DNA of 64,000 bases from Lantana camara (lineage: Eukaryota; Streptophyta; Magnoliopsida; Lamiales; Verbenaceae). The stretch lies in assembly GCA_037501455.1 (NCBI GenBank), contig CM074858.1, positions 99,606,001 through 99,670,000 of the forward strand. The letters run 5' to 3'. How positions within the stretch are numbered: position 1 is the first letter of the stretch; each line of letters opens with the position of its first letter. Under the pieces are notes generated by a model that was given only the letters and a program-made list of their open reading frames with translations, did no database searches and had not been told where the DNA came from. Positions 22,129 to 33,700 of the stretch are shown here, piece by piece. Both the position numbers and the translations under genes were made by a program.

Positions 22129-24078
22129 TGTTGGAAAACACGAATCAGAAAGCAGCGGAATTTAAAAATTTTTCCAACAAAAGGACCTTGAACTCGCAAT
22201 CGTGTAACCAAATTCGTGAAGATAGAAAACTTACTTTTCTTTTATTCTTTCTTGAAGCGTTTCAAGCCACCCAAGAACGCTCTTCTCGCGGCTTGATCGC
22301 CTCTCCTTTGGTAAAGCTCGAATCTTCAAACTTCTAACTTGAAGTCTCTAGAGAAAGTCCACCAACTTGATCACAATCTAACTAGTAAGGATGCTAGTTC
22401 TCTAGTTAGTGTTTAGGCTTAACCTAGGGTTTAATTTAATCTTGGAGAAAGGAAGGTGTTCAACACATGAACCAAGAATTGTCAATTAGCTCTAAAGGGG
22501 AGCATGAGCTCCCCTATATATAGGAAAGGGGAGGGGCGGCCGAAACTAGTCCTTATTGGACTAGGATTTGGTTCCTCTATCTCCTATTACTTGATCACCA
22601 AGTATTTTCCAACTTTGACTTTGAATTCTAATTCTAGTCAACTTTTAAGAGAGCTAAAAATATCCAAACTATTTTTGGATAATTTTATACTTTATTTATT
22701 ATAAAATAAATAACTTATTTTATCTAATTAATTAATTCATAATTAATTAACTAGATTATTTTCTCCAAAATTAGACTTTCTTTTTAATTCAAAATTAAAC
22801 CAAAGTCTATTAAATAATTAACTAATTAATTATTTAATATATATATATAATATATATACACACACGTGTGTGACACGTGTCACAGTGACACGTGTCACTC
22901 ACGTGAGCCACACGTGTGATTTCACACGTGTGGAACCCTCTTGGCCCGATTAACTCGTTTAATCATTTTCAAGCCTCAACTCATGTAACCAAGTTGTTGT
23001 GTGTGACCCTCTAGGTTCTCAATTCAATTAGCAGTGACCCCAATTAATTAATTCACTAATTAATTAATCAGTCCACAGATTAAACGACCATAGTCTAGCA
23101 ACAGGTGTTTAACCCCTAGCTGAATTGGAATGTTCAGATTCGACAGAACCTTTAAATCATTGATTCATGTGAGATACAATCCTCCTACTTACTATCTCTC
23201 AACCAAGATCTAGGGTAAGGGAATAATCAGAACCCTAATAATCCGGTCTTAAAGCTAAGTGCATTTCATATCCATTTGATCTCAATCCAAGAAACCCTTT
23301 TCTTGATGTCTTGATCTACTGCCTTGGCCAAGGACTCCATATGGCATATGAATGACTTACACAATAAGAGATCACCTTGCAAATGCAAGTGTAGGTCCTA
23401 TCTTGATTCTCATTCACTTTCATGAGTCACTTGTGCAGCCCCAGCATAAGCCTTGAATCAGTTGTCTAAGGCGACACCCTTTAAAGCTTATACCTAAGAC
23501 TACAGAGTTAACTCATAAAGTGACAAGGAACCTCAAGTCTAAGGATCAATTAATCACATCAATGACTCGTGAGATATTTCCTAATCTGGAAGTTTCCATT
23601 TCCTGAAATAGAAACTTCCTTTCCCATTTAGGAATGTTCTCACACGGGGCACCTCAGTGAACTTACTTATTAAAGTAAGCACCCTCATGTATCACGCACG
23701 TATCAACTATACACTTTCCACCTCCATGAAACAAGGTGGTCCTTCTTAAGGGCGTGATCCTACAAGCAAGCCTTAGAGGAGTCAGGTCGACACTCCCACT
23801 GTCTGTAGGACTCATCGGCTTGGAGTATTTTACTATTCATGACTTATGTGATATAGGGCTCGTTTCATGAACCATTTCACCTAAATGGTAGAGTCCTAAA
23901 GTCATCAGGATTAGGGGAGTTCTCATACATGCACAGATAAAGTAAACGCATACCAAACAAGAGCATATAAAGAAGTGTTGCCTCAATTCGTTATTTCATT
24001 CAAAGATTGTCTGTGATTACAATAAGGAAAAGTACAAAGCGGATATACAATCGGCTTTCTAGGGCACTATTCCTAACA
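22129..24078 (-). repeat. 5' LTR of Copia-2
   Basis: 1950 bp, near-identical to 13960-15911. G-box cluster at 22863-22930; TATA-like site at 22515-22522. Confidence 0.92.
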
Positions 24079-25065
24079 CCTATATGCTCGGTTTATGTTT
24101 TCGAACTCGTTTAACTTGTTAACGAATTTAATTTGATTCGTGGAACCAAATCGGGGGTTAATGAGCAATTAGCGCACCCTTGGTTCCGTTTGTGATATCT
24201 TGAGCTCGGGAACCCGGATTCGAGTTCCGTCAACTTCGTTGAACTCGTATCAAAGATTCGGGTTTAATGAATTTAGCCTCATATTTTTTCGAAACCATTT
24301 GAACCTCCGAAATTTAACCGAAAAACGAAACGACACCAAAACTACCACCTTTCATTAAAATGGCCATAACTCTTTCAATTCTTAACCAAATTAACTATGG
24401 TTGGAGTCCTTGTAACCCTAGTTCAACCCTCTATCTCCCCATAACCATCCCTAACCGAGCACACCCTCACACAAGTCAGAAAAGTCAGCCAAAGCTCCAA
24501 CATCCCAGTTTTCCCGTCACTGTACAAATCCTTGAGATTTTGGAGCTCAAATCTCTATCAACTTTCATCCAAGCAGCAAGGTGAGTTAGTATTATGTTAT
24601 ACATGCATCTTTGGTCATTTTGATCCCTTCATCCCCAATTCTAAGTCAGTTTTCATGGAGTTTGGATGATTTGAGTGAATAGTTAAGTTTAAATTGATTT
24701 TCTTGATCATCTTGAATACTAGATATTTTTCTTGATTTGTAAAGCATGAAAGTGATCACTTTACTTCCTTTATTTCAAGTATGGTTATGTAATTGATGGT
24801 TGATTGATCATGAGAAGTCTTGCCCAATTTTTCCCGGTTTTCCCCTGTTCTTCTTCACGTGGACCGCTGCTTAATTCCTTGTTGATTGCTGTGTATTAGG
24901 AGGTTGTTTTCAGGACTACTTGCTGCGTATTTATAGCCTTTTATTTCCTTGAATGTTGGCAGGAGTTGGATGCAATTTGTATGAACGTTTTGGCTTTGTT
25001 TGGACCACCTTCTTCCCTTCCCCAGTTTCGGTAACTCCTGTTGCAGCTGCTATGTTTCCGTAACA

Positions 25066-25193
25066 CTCTCCCCGGGCGGGGAGAGTTTGTTCTTGGGAAG
25101 TACCCGGCCGGGTACCTCTGATGCAGTAGCTTCTGCGTCCTCTTTCCCCGGCCGGGGAAGTTGGTGTTGAGAATCTCCCCGGACGGGGAGATT
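25066..25193. repeat. Four spaced GC palindromes in X LTR
   Basis: CTCTCCCC/GGGGAGAG (25066-25085), GTACCCGGCCGGGTAC (25100-25115, perfect), TTCCCCGGCCGGGGAA (25144-25159, perfect) and AATCTCCCC/GGGGAGATT (25172-25193). The flanking arms differ between units but each unit stays self-complementary. Confidence 0.75.
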
Positions 25194-25499
25194 TCGTCTG
25201 TACCATACTGCTGCTACTGTTGTTTCCTTTCTCGTTTTGCTGCTGCTCCTTTCTTGCATTTTGCTGCTGCTTCTGCTGTGATGTTACTATATTGCTGCTA
25301 TGTGTGTATATCATTAGATCTGTTGTTGCTTCCTTCTCATGTAAGTGTAGTGTGTGTTGTGTTCTTTGTATGCATGCATGGAACTGAACTTGTGTGAGTA
25401 TGCCTGGTGTTTCCATTTCTGCTGCTGCTATTCCTCCATGGTGCAGGGGTGTGCGTCAGTATATGTGCAAAGATGGTTGTGTGTGCATGGTTAGCATGG

Positions 25500-25545
<46 letters not shown>

Positions 25546-26588
25546 TGTGCGTGCATGACAGGGAATGGATTTAGAAGGGTTGCATGCATGAGTGTTGTTG
25601 TATATATACATGTATTTTGTGTGTGTATACTGTGCAGGCTTGGGTGTGTACGTGAGCTGCATGTATTATGTGTGTGTATTGTAGGATATATATATATATA
25701 TACACAAATACCTAATCACGCATGCAATATTATATATATATATTTCATATCCTAAGTATTATTTGATTTAATTCAAATTTAGAATTTAATTGATATCTAT
25801 TTCACGTATTTAAATTACCGAGTAAGGCTTGAACATTTTATTTATCTTATTTTTATTGTAAACGTGAAATAGTACGTGTTACTATTGTTATATGAAATCC
25901 TTGGATTGAATTGATATGAAATGTAAATTTATGAATTTGAATGAAAATGAATGAATGAATGGCTTGGTTATATGCCTTAAATGCCTTAATAGTGCACATG
26001 AACCTTTTCATGAAATAATATCATCTTTTACGTATTTACATCATGATCATACATTGTCGTGCGTCCTATATGGTTCATTTGGAGTCTTGAGTCTCACGAA
26101 CACGTCATGTTGTCTTTTGTACAGTTTATCTCCAGGGTGGAGAAATCTTGATCAACTAGGCACTCGGTAACTCGTATCCTTGTTTCGCCATGTTCCAGGT
26201 GAGGGTGTTTTTGTTTTATCTATGTAACAAACCCTATAACCCTTATGTGAAAATCTTTGGCCAAAACCTTATGAATATGTATATGATATTTTCAAAGCAA
26301 AGTTATCGAGTAAATATTGATCAAGTAAACCCTTTTCTAATGAATCATGAAATATGTTATATTTTTTATGAATTGATATGTTTTGGCGAGATTATGCATG
26401 TATGTTATGTTTACGGGACCAGGAATTAGTACATGTGGCTATCCGGGGAGGCAAGGGCCGACGGTGATCCCATGTGCTGATTTCATTATGTTTAACGGCG
26501 AAACGGACCTCGTCAAGGAGTTTTTGACGAGGAAACGCTAACCGGGCTTTGAGGACTCATGAACCTCATAGCCACATTGATATGTTTA

Positions 26589-26617
26589 GGTGGTCGGGCC
26601 TTGCAAACCCGTCCACC
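26589..26617 (+). other. LTR hairpin H1 of X
   Basis: Outer stem GGTGG/CCACC, inner stem CGGG/CCCG, loop CCTTGCAAA, then ACCCGGAGGAAGAAGG. Z has the same loop with both stems changed to GATAG/CTATC and CGAG/CTCG. Confidence 0.65.
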
Positions 26618-27823
26618 ACCCGGAGGAAGAAGGTTGGAACTGATTTTTGTGATTATGTTTATGTTTATGTATGATTGATATGCACCGTGCGGGAAGGTCG
26701 GGACACGGATAGCCCAAACGAACATGTTTTATGATATGATATATGATCTGTGTGTATTATGAGATATTGCATGATCACCTAATTAATATATTAATGATAT
26801 TTGTCGTACACGGTCGGAGTTTGGTTGGAGATGATGCACGCTCTGTAACGCCCCGGTTTCCGGATGAACAGGTAAGCACGCCACGTGTGCGTTTTGAGCG
26901 TAGGTTTTATTTTATTTCTTTTAATTTCATAATATATTACGTGGCATTTCATATTTTCACAAAATTCATGAAACATTATTTATATCAATTATTTGATTTC
27001 ATATCATTGAAAAATTATTTCATGACACGGAAAATATTTTCTTGCATGAAATTATTACCGAGAGTGATAAAATTACCAAATTGTCCCTAGTTAAATATTT
27101 TCTAAAATCTTAGGGACTTAATTGCATGATTTCTAAGGACCAAATTGAGCATAATTTAAATCATGGCATACTTAATTGTATAACTTAGGAACTTCAAGGA
27201 TTAATTGGCAATTTGACAATTTTCACTCAAACCAAGAATGGAATGTATCGATATCATCTCTTCTCCCACATTCTTTGATCATTTTCAACCAAAATTTTGC
27301 TAAACATATTCATCTCTCTCGGTTCAAAGAAGAGAAAAGGGAAGGAGTGATCTTTTGCATCAATCATCAAGATTTCAAGAAGTCTTTCAAGGAATTGGAA
27401 GTCATCTTCATCATCATCATCTTCTTCTTCATTTCTTTCTTCATTGTAAGGTTGGTTGCATGAAAGCCATGGTTCTTGATCATAATTTCCTAGGCTAGGG
27501 TTTGAGTTGGTTATGCTAGATGGATTGGTTGGACATGGAAGCATGAATATGTGATCATCTATGGAATTATAGCATGATTTATAACTTGAATTCTTGGATT
27601 TATGGCTTGAATGATCAAGTTGATCATAAACTTGAAAGCATGAATTCTTGATGATATTTCATGGTTTATGTGTCTAAGTGATATGTTATCATGTATTGAA
27701 GTGGTTTGCATCATATTTCCAGAAATTATAGTGTTTGGGGTTCAAAAATGGATTTTTGTAGCTTTGTTGCTTTCTTCCCGAGAGCTTCCCCTGTTTCTGC
27801 TCTGTTTTTCAGTTGCAGAAACT

Positions 27824-28053
27824 GGGAACGACCGTTCCCAGCCTTAAGGCATTGCGGGAACGGGCGTTCCCATTCCTTTCAAATTATAAGCGGCCGAGCA
27901 TGGGAACGACCGTTCCCATTTTGGCCTTGCGCCGGAAGGGCCGTTCCCAGCTCAAAGGCGCGCTTCCAAAAGGGAAAAGACGCGGGCACGTTTTGGGGAA
28001 CCTTGGGAACGACCGTTCCCATTTTTCAAAAAGGGACCGGAACGGCCGTTCCC
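27824..28053. repeat. Six spaced GGGAACG/CGTTCCC palindromes in Z LTR
   Basis: Units at 27824-27839, 27856-27871, 27902-27917, about 27933-27948 (degenerate), 28005-28020 and 28039-28052. The typical form is GGGAACGACCGTTCCC, 7-bp arms with a 2-bp centre. The same set is in the other LTR at +7475 (first unit 35299). Open frames across this block encode only repeated short peptides and are not genes. Confidence 0.85.
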
Positions 28054-28669
28054 ACCTGTGTTGCAGAACAAAAGTTTCTGCATAAATTTCCGAAAATGAC
28101 CCCTCGACCCGACGACTTCTTTGACCCCGAATTGCTATAATATGTACTAATATGATGTGAAACCAAAAGTTATAATACCACATTGCATTTTCGAGGTCGT
28201 CTCGACACGTTTTCGCCGTTCGTCATATTTTGGTCATTTTAGTCCATGTCTCATGTTCATATGTCGTATTTGCACAGGTCACGAGGGCGTGGACGGGGAG
28301 CAAGCTCCTTAGAACGCTACCTTAGTTTATTTTGCAAGAAAGGTGAGGTTTGGTTTTGGTAAAATGAACCCTACCACTCTTATGTGCTAGTTTTCGGCCA
28401 AAACCTATTATATTTATAAACGTTTTCAAAGTAATAAATATTTCAAGCAAGAATGTATTGATTGTAATGATTTTCAAGCATGTTTGGCGAGTACATGATT
28501 GCACGTGGGCCCGAGGGTAATTCTTGAGCCAACCGGGAAAGCAAGGGCTGACGGGTAACTCCGGAATTATCCTCACATTGTTGGGATCACCCCCGAAGCC
28601 ACTAGGAGATTAGTGGTGGAAGGAGTTCCGTGTCTAGAGGGTCATGTCCTCTACACACACCATGTCGTG

Positions 28670-28697
28670 GATAGTCGAGCCTTGCAAACTCGCTATC
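28670..28697 (+). other. LTR hairpin H1 of Z
   Basis: Outer stem GATAG/CTATC with one bulged T, inner CGAG/CTCG, loop CCTTGCAAA, followed by AACCAGAGGAAGAAGG. Second copy at 36145-36172. Confidence 0.65.
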
Positions 28698-29067
28698 AAC
28701 CAGAGGAAGAAGGAGACTGGGGATTAATCCGGAATGTCGGGTATCCTCGGGTTATTGCATGTTTTCAAGTATGAAATTGTCTATGTGAGCACTAAAGATA
28801 TCGCATGATCACTTATTTATCAAGCAAGCAAGCATGATCACGTATAGTTCACGATTGGGAGTTCGGTTGGAGATTGCCCTTACTCGCCGGGGCCACATGT
28901 TCATGATATTGACAAGCATGATTAATTAAACGTGTTAAAATGGATAGTTGTAATCTCGGGCAAAGGATGAGATTTCTTGAACTATATAATTATTGGTTTT
29001 TAACAGTCTTTACCCGAGGCTATAACTTGCATGTGACGTGTGTTATATATATTTATTGCCCCTCACT

Positions 29068-29100
29068 CAGTCTTCGGTAGACTGATACTCCACTTTTCAG
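29068..29100 (+). other. LTR hairpin H2 plus 3' splice-site-like module of Z
   Basis: CAGTCT-TCGGT-AGACTG, then CTGAT (branch-point-like), a pyrimidine-rich tract and CAG at 29098-29100. Second copy starts at 36539; the matching module in X is 37190-37231. Confidence 0.5.
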
Positions 29101-29534
29101 GTACCTTTTGAGCGTGGTTGTGCTAGGCGGGAGTTGGTCGAGTCTTGCATTTCCACGGGTCTAGTTTCATACCTTCCTGTATATCACTTTTGGAACATGT
29201 CATGTTTTGGATCGATATTAGTATTTTGGATTCATGGTTATATATATTATTGAAGACATGATAATGTATTGATAGATAATTGGTACCTATATGTATCTAT
29301 GGAATAAATATGGTACCTATATATATATATATATATGAATGACTTTACTGTTTCCGCTTTTCTATTCATGTTAGTTTGATTATGTTGGGGAGAGTATCCC
29401 GCCTAGAGCGTCGTTTTGTTGTCACCCGTTCGCTGTGGTCTTGGTTTATGTATGAACTGTCCATTTCATACGTGGATTGAGGCTACTGTGCGGGGGATGT
29501 GGCGCCTTGGGGTCTAGGGTGCTACATCTACAGG

Positions 29535-29553
29535 TGGTATCAGAGCCCGGTTG
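29535..29553 (+). other. PBS of Z (initiator Met tRNA)
   Basis: TGGTATCAGAGCCCGGTTG, 8 nt after the LTR end. Confidence 0.92.
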
Positions 29554-29781
29554 CAAAACCGAGGTTCTCGAGTCGTGTTCAGTCAGTCTAGGTCGCACGG
29601 CATAGGATTATGTGGTATTTGTGAGTCTGCATTGGGTTGATTTACTTGATTTACTCCCTTATTCGTATTAATTGAACTACTTGATCTTTCTTGAAAATGT
29701 GCTACTTGACATTATGGAACTTATATGCACACATTTGCATTTATTGATCAAGCCACGCATGTTTAGTGATTTAATTTCAGG

Positions 29782-30765
29782 ATGGAGCCCGATAGACAGT
29801 ACAGTGATCGATCCTCGAGGCACAGGCATCATCATCGCCGACATCATCGCCGCGAGAGATCACCACCTCCTCCACCTGCCCAGGCACAGCCTCAGGACTT
29901 TATGAATGCAGTAGTGGGGCTAATCGATCAGAGGTTACAGGAACGGGTACCTCCACCGCCACCACCAGCGCAGGTAGCACCTCCAGAGAATCCCATTTCT
30001 GCTATCTTGCGAGAGTTCCAGAATCAGCGTCCCCCGAAGTTCTATAAGGGAGACGACATACAGGCGGAGATGTGGTTAAAGGAGATCGAGAGGATATGGC
30101 AGCTTATTCCTTGCGACAGTCAGGAGAAGGCTCGTTGCACCCTCACTCTTATTCAGGGCGAGGCCTACTCCTGGTGGGAGAGTACTCAGATTGTTCTGGA
30201 GGCAGCAGGGACCGAGATTACTTGGGAGGTCTTTGTACGGGAGTTCAGAAACAAGTATATTCCTCCAGCTTCCCGTACTCGCAGATTGAGGGAGTTTACA
30301 GAATTAAAGCAGGGAAGCAGGTCCGTGGGCCAGTACATCGCTGAGTTCGAGAGGCTTTCTCGCTATGCACCTAACATAGCGAATGATGACTTTCACAAGG
30401 CGATGCAGTTCGTTCAGGGTTTAAGACCGGACATTCAGGATGCACTGAAAGCGACTAATACTAGCACCTGGGCGAAAGCTACTTCAAAGGCCCTAAAAGT
30501 TGAAGATTCTGATAGTGCTAGGAGGGCTACTCAGCGAGCAGGACAGGCTTCAGGCTCGAGATCAGGCCAGGGATCGAGCTCAGGAAAAAGCCGATGGTTT
30601 ATTCGGCACCTCCAGCACAGAGGGACTCGGGGAAGAAACCTAAGTATACCGGGCCATTTCCGAAGGGTCCGAGAGCTCCAGCACCACCCCAGCCACCTCA
30701 GAGGCCGAGATATACGTGGTGTGGACATCCTACGCACACCTATGATAACTGCAGACGCCGGCTAG
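29782..30765 (+). CDS. Gag of element Z (C-terminal part out of frame)
   Basis: Capsid protein that would assemble the cytoplasmic virus-like particle of the retrotransposon. The start is ATG 29782, after a 0.25-kb leader. Residues 1-35 are rich in His/Arg; a Pro-rich segment (about 30-75) precedes the retrotransposon gag domain (about 75-230) with [35 protein letters not shown] and FRNKYIP. After about residue 268 (position 30585) the frame goes out of register: the knuckle region continues in the pol frame one base back, and what follows here to 30765 is shadow sequence. Related gag in W keeps one frame through this point, so I infer loss of one A in the run GGAAAAAGCC. Programmed -1 slippage is the alternative. 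Confidence 0.85.
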   Translation: MEPDRQYSDRSSRHRHHHRRHHRRERSPPPPPAQAQPQDFMNAVVGLIDQRLQERVPPPPPPAQVAPPENPISAILREFQNQRPPKFYKGDDIQAEMWLKEIERIWQLIPCDSQEKARCTLTLIQGEAYSWWESTQIVLEAAGTEITWEVFVREFRNKYIPPASRTRRLREFTELKQGSRSVGQYIAEFERLSRYAPNIANDDFHKAMQFVQGLRPDIQDALKATNTSTWAKATSKALKVEDSDSARRATQRAGQASGSRSGQGSSSGKSRWFIRHLQHRGTRGRNLSIPGHFRRVRELQHHPSHLRGRDIRGVDILRTPMITADAG

Positions 30766-33700
30766 GTTTGTGTTTGATCTGTGGGAGTAATGAGCACCTG
30801 GTGGATGGCTGTCCGGATCGTCAGGATCCACCACCTGTAGGACCGAGGCCACTTGTGAGGGCCCGAGCTTATGCACTCGCAGGAGAGGAGCAGGAGGCTG
30901 ATATTGACCCTGCTGCAGTAGTTGAAGGTATTATTTGCATTCATGGCACGAACATCCATACATTATTTGATCCAGGAGCTACACACTCCTTTCTTGCGTA
31001 CTCTATTGCTGTTACCTTGTCTTTGCCTGCTATGTGTACTTCTGTGCGCTATATAGTTAGTACTCCTTTCGGTAGTAGGCGAGAGACGGATCAGGTTTAC
31101 AGGGATGTTCCAGTTGTGATCGAAGGCCGGGAGTTTTTGACTGACTTTATTGTGATGCCAATGGAGAGATACGGGGCTATTCTGGGGATGGAGTGGTTAT
31201 ACAGGCATTGTGCTACTGTAGATTGCCGGGCTAAGAAGGTTCAGTTGGGTTCAGAGGTCGTTACGGGTTGTACTTCGAAGACCGTACCCTTACTTTCATT
31301 TTCAGAGGCTCAGAAGTTAGTCAGAGACGGGGCTACAGGGTTCATTGCCTATATTCTGAACAAGCCAAAAGATCAGGTAAAGTTAGAGGATACCGAAGTG
31401 GTAAAGGAATTCCCCGAGGTATTCCCAGAGAAATTGGATTCTTTGCCGCCTGAACGGGAGATTGAATTTGTGATTGACCTTTTCCCGAATGCCGAGCCGT
31501 ATTCAAAGACTCCGTACCGGATGGCCCCAGCTGAATTAAAGGAACTAAAAGTTCAACTTGAGGCTTTGTTGGAAGTTGGGTACATTCGGCCAAGTTCTTC
31601 GCCGTGGGGAGCACCGGTTTTGTTTGTAAAGAAAAAGGACGGGACTCTAAGAATGTGCATCGATTACAGGGAGTTGAACAGGATGACTATTAAGAACAAG
31701 TATCCCCTCCCACATATCGAGGAGTTGTTCGATATACTCCAGGGTTCCAAGGTGTATTCGAAATTAGATTTAAGACAGGGATACTATCAGCTGCGAATCC
31801 GAGCAGAGGACATTCCAAAGACAGGATTCAATACTCGGTACGGGCACTACGAGTTCGTGGTTATGCCGTTTGGATTAACTAATGCCCCTGCAGCTTTTAT
31901 GGATATGATGCACCGGATATTCAGGCCTTTCCTCGACAAGTTCGTGGTGATCTTCATTGACGATATTCTGGTTTTCTCGAAATCACCCGAGGAGCACGCG
32001 AGACATCTCAGACTCGTTCTTCAGACATTAAAAGAGCATCAGTTATTTGCTAAGTTCAGCAAGTGTGAATTTTGGATCGATCGGGTTTCATTCTTGGGGC
32101 ATGTGATTTCAGGAAAAGGGTTGGAAGTCGATCCCTCGAAAATTGAGGCCGTGCTTAAGTGGGAGAAACCAAAGAATGCCTCGGAGATTAGAAGCTTCTT
32201 GGGATTGGCCGGATATTATAGAAGGTTTGTTCAGGATTTCTCCAAGATTGCGGCACCGTTAACCCGGTTGACAAAGAAGGATGTTAAGTTTGTCTGGGAC
32301 GAGAAATGTGATCAAAGCTTCAACTTCTTGAAAGAAAAGTTAGTCTCAGCTCCGGTGTTAACGCTTCCCGAGGGTTCAGAAGAGTATGCAGTGTATACAG
32401 ATGCTTCTAAGGAAGGCTTAGGTTGTGTTTTGACTCAGAAAGGAAAGGTGATTGCCTATGCTTCCCGTAAGCTAAAGGAATATGAAAGGAATTATCCAAC
32501 ACACGACCTAGAGCTTGCAGCCGTGATCTTTGCGCTCGGGAAATGGAGACATTATCTTTACGGGACTTCCTTTGAGATTTTTACTGACCACAAGAGCCTC
32601 CAGTATTTATTCACGCAGAAGGATCTAAATATGAGGCAACGGCGTTGGATGGAAAAGTTGGAAGATTATGATTGTACAATTAAGTACCATCCCGGGAAAG
32701 CCAATGTGGTCGCCGATGCGCTTAGCAGGAAGGCTAGTGTATCGAGTTTGGAAAGTGAGGAAGTCGCCCCGCTTGTGTTAAAGGCTCGGGTTTCTAATAT
32801 CACTATTCAGCCGGAATTGAAGAATCAGTTATTTGAGTCTCAGAATAGGGATCCGGAAGTACAGAGACTTGCAAGTAAAGCTAAGGATGACCCGGAGAGT
32901 CCGTTTGGGTTTGATGAGACCGGGTTGCTTCGGTTTAAGAACAGAGTAGTAGTACCTGAAGAATTGAGACGGGTCCTACTCGAAGAAGCTCACAAGTCAG
33001 CCTACTCGATCCACCCAGGAGGAAACAAGATGTATAAGGATTTGAAACAATTTTATTGGTGGAACGGGTTGAAGAGAGACGTGGCAGAGTATGTGAAACA
33101 CTGCCTGACTTGTCAGAAAGTGAAAGCTGAGCATCAAAAACCCGCGGGACTTCTGCAACCGTTACCTATTCCCGAGTGGAAGTGGGAACAAGTAACGATG
33201 GACTTTGTTTCCGGATTACCAAAAGTTAAGGGCGGGTTTGATGGAATTTGGGTGATCGTGGATAGATTTACGAAGTCTGCTCACTTTCTACCGGTCCGGA
33301 TGTCTTATAAGACCCCGAAGTTGGCTGAAATCTATAACAGAGAGATTATTCGACTTCATGGTATTCCGGTGAGCATAGTATCGGATCGAGACCCGAGGTT
33401 CACTTCTAAGTTGTGGCAGGAATTACAGGCTGTCTTGGGAACGAAGCTCAAGTTCAGTACAGCATTTCACCCTCAGACAGACGGCCAGACTGAAAGGTTA
33501 ATCAGGTATTTGGAAGATCTTCTTCGGGCTTGCGCGATGGATTTTCAGAACTCGTGGTCAGAACAGCTTCCCTTGATCGAGTTTGATTATAATAACAGCT
33601 TTCAGGCTTCGATCGGGATGGCTCCTTACGAGTTACTTTATGGAAGAAAGTGCCGATCTCCGTTGTTTTTCGACTTGGAAGATTGGAAATGGTCGAAACA

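Larger units (their letters stand above)
13960..24078 (-). mobile_element. Copia-2: Ty1/copia element, 10.1 kb, nearly complete
   Basis: Bounded by CCTAT on both sides (13955-13959 and 24079-24083). LTRs are 13960-15911 (3') and 22129-24078 (5') and differ by about a dozen substitutions and one TA-repeat indel by eye. PBS, PPT, a 2.3-kb leader and one long gag-pol frame are all present. The frame has three in-frame stops, so this copy cannot make a full polyprotein. It belongs to the same family as Copia-1. It is inserted in the X LTR in the opposite orientation. Confidence 0.95.
24084..26843 (+). repeat. 3' LTR of X, part 2
   Basis: LTR sequence between the Copia-2 and Z insertions. It carries four GC palindromes (25066-25193), a TA microsatellite (about 25502-25545), CTGCTG-rich stretches near 25205-25280 and hairpin H1 (26589-26617). 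No convincing gene; the open frames are short and overlap the palindromes and repeats. Confidence 0.75.
26844..29526 (+). repeat. 5' LTR of Z (2683 bp)
   Basis: Contains CAGGTAAG at 26869-26876, six spaced palindromes at 27824-28053, hairpin H1 at 28670-28697, and H2 with a splice-acceptor-like tail at 29068-29100. Confidence 0.93.

Noticed and set aside
24360..24584. 74-codon frame in the X LTR
   Set aside because: Isolated, no domain, inside LTR sequence and not testable against a second copy.
25502..25545. TA microsatellite as a regulatory feature
   Set aside because: Simple alternating TA, common in this AT-rich sequence.
27706..28140. 144-codon frame in the Z LTR (repeated at 35181-35615)
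   Set aside because: It spans the palindrome cluster; the peptide is just the repeated translation of GGGAACG...CGTTCCC. Identity between the copies reflects the LTR pair.
30578..30594. Canonical slippery heptamer for programmed -1 frameshift in Z
   Set aside because: In the gag frame the codons are GGA AAA AGC; shifting back one base leaves poor re-pairing in one site, and W gag reads through without a shift. A one-base deletion is simpler.
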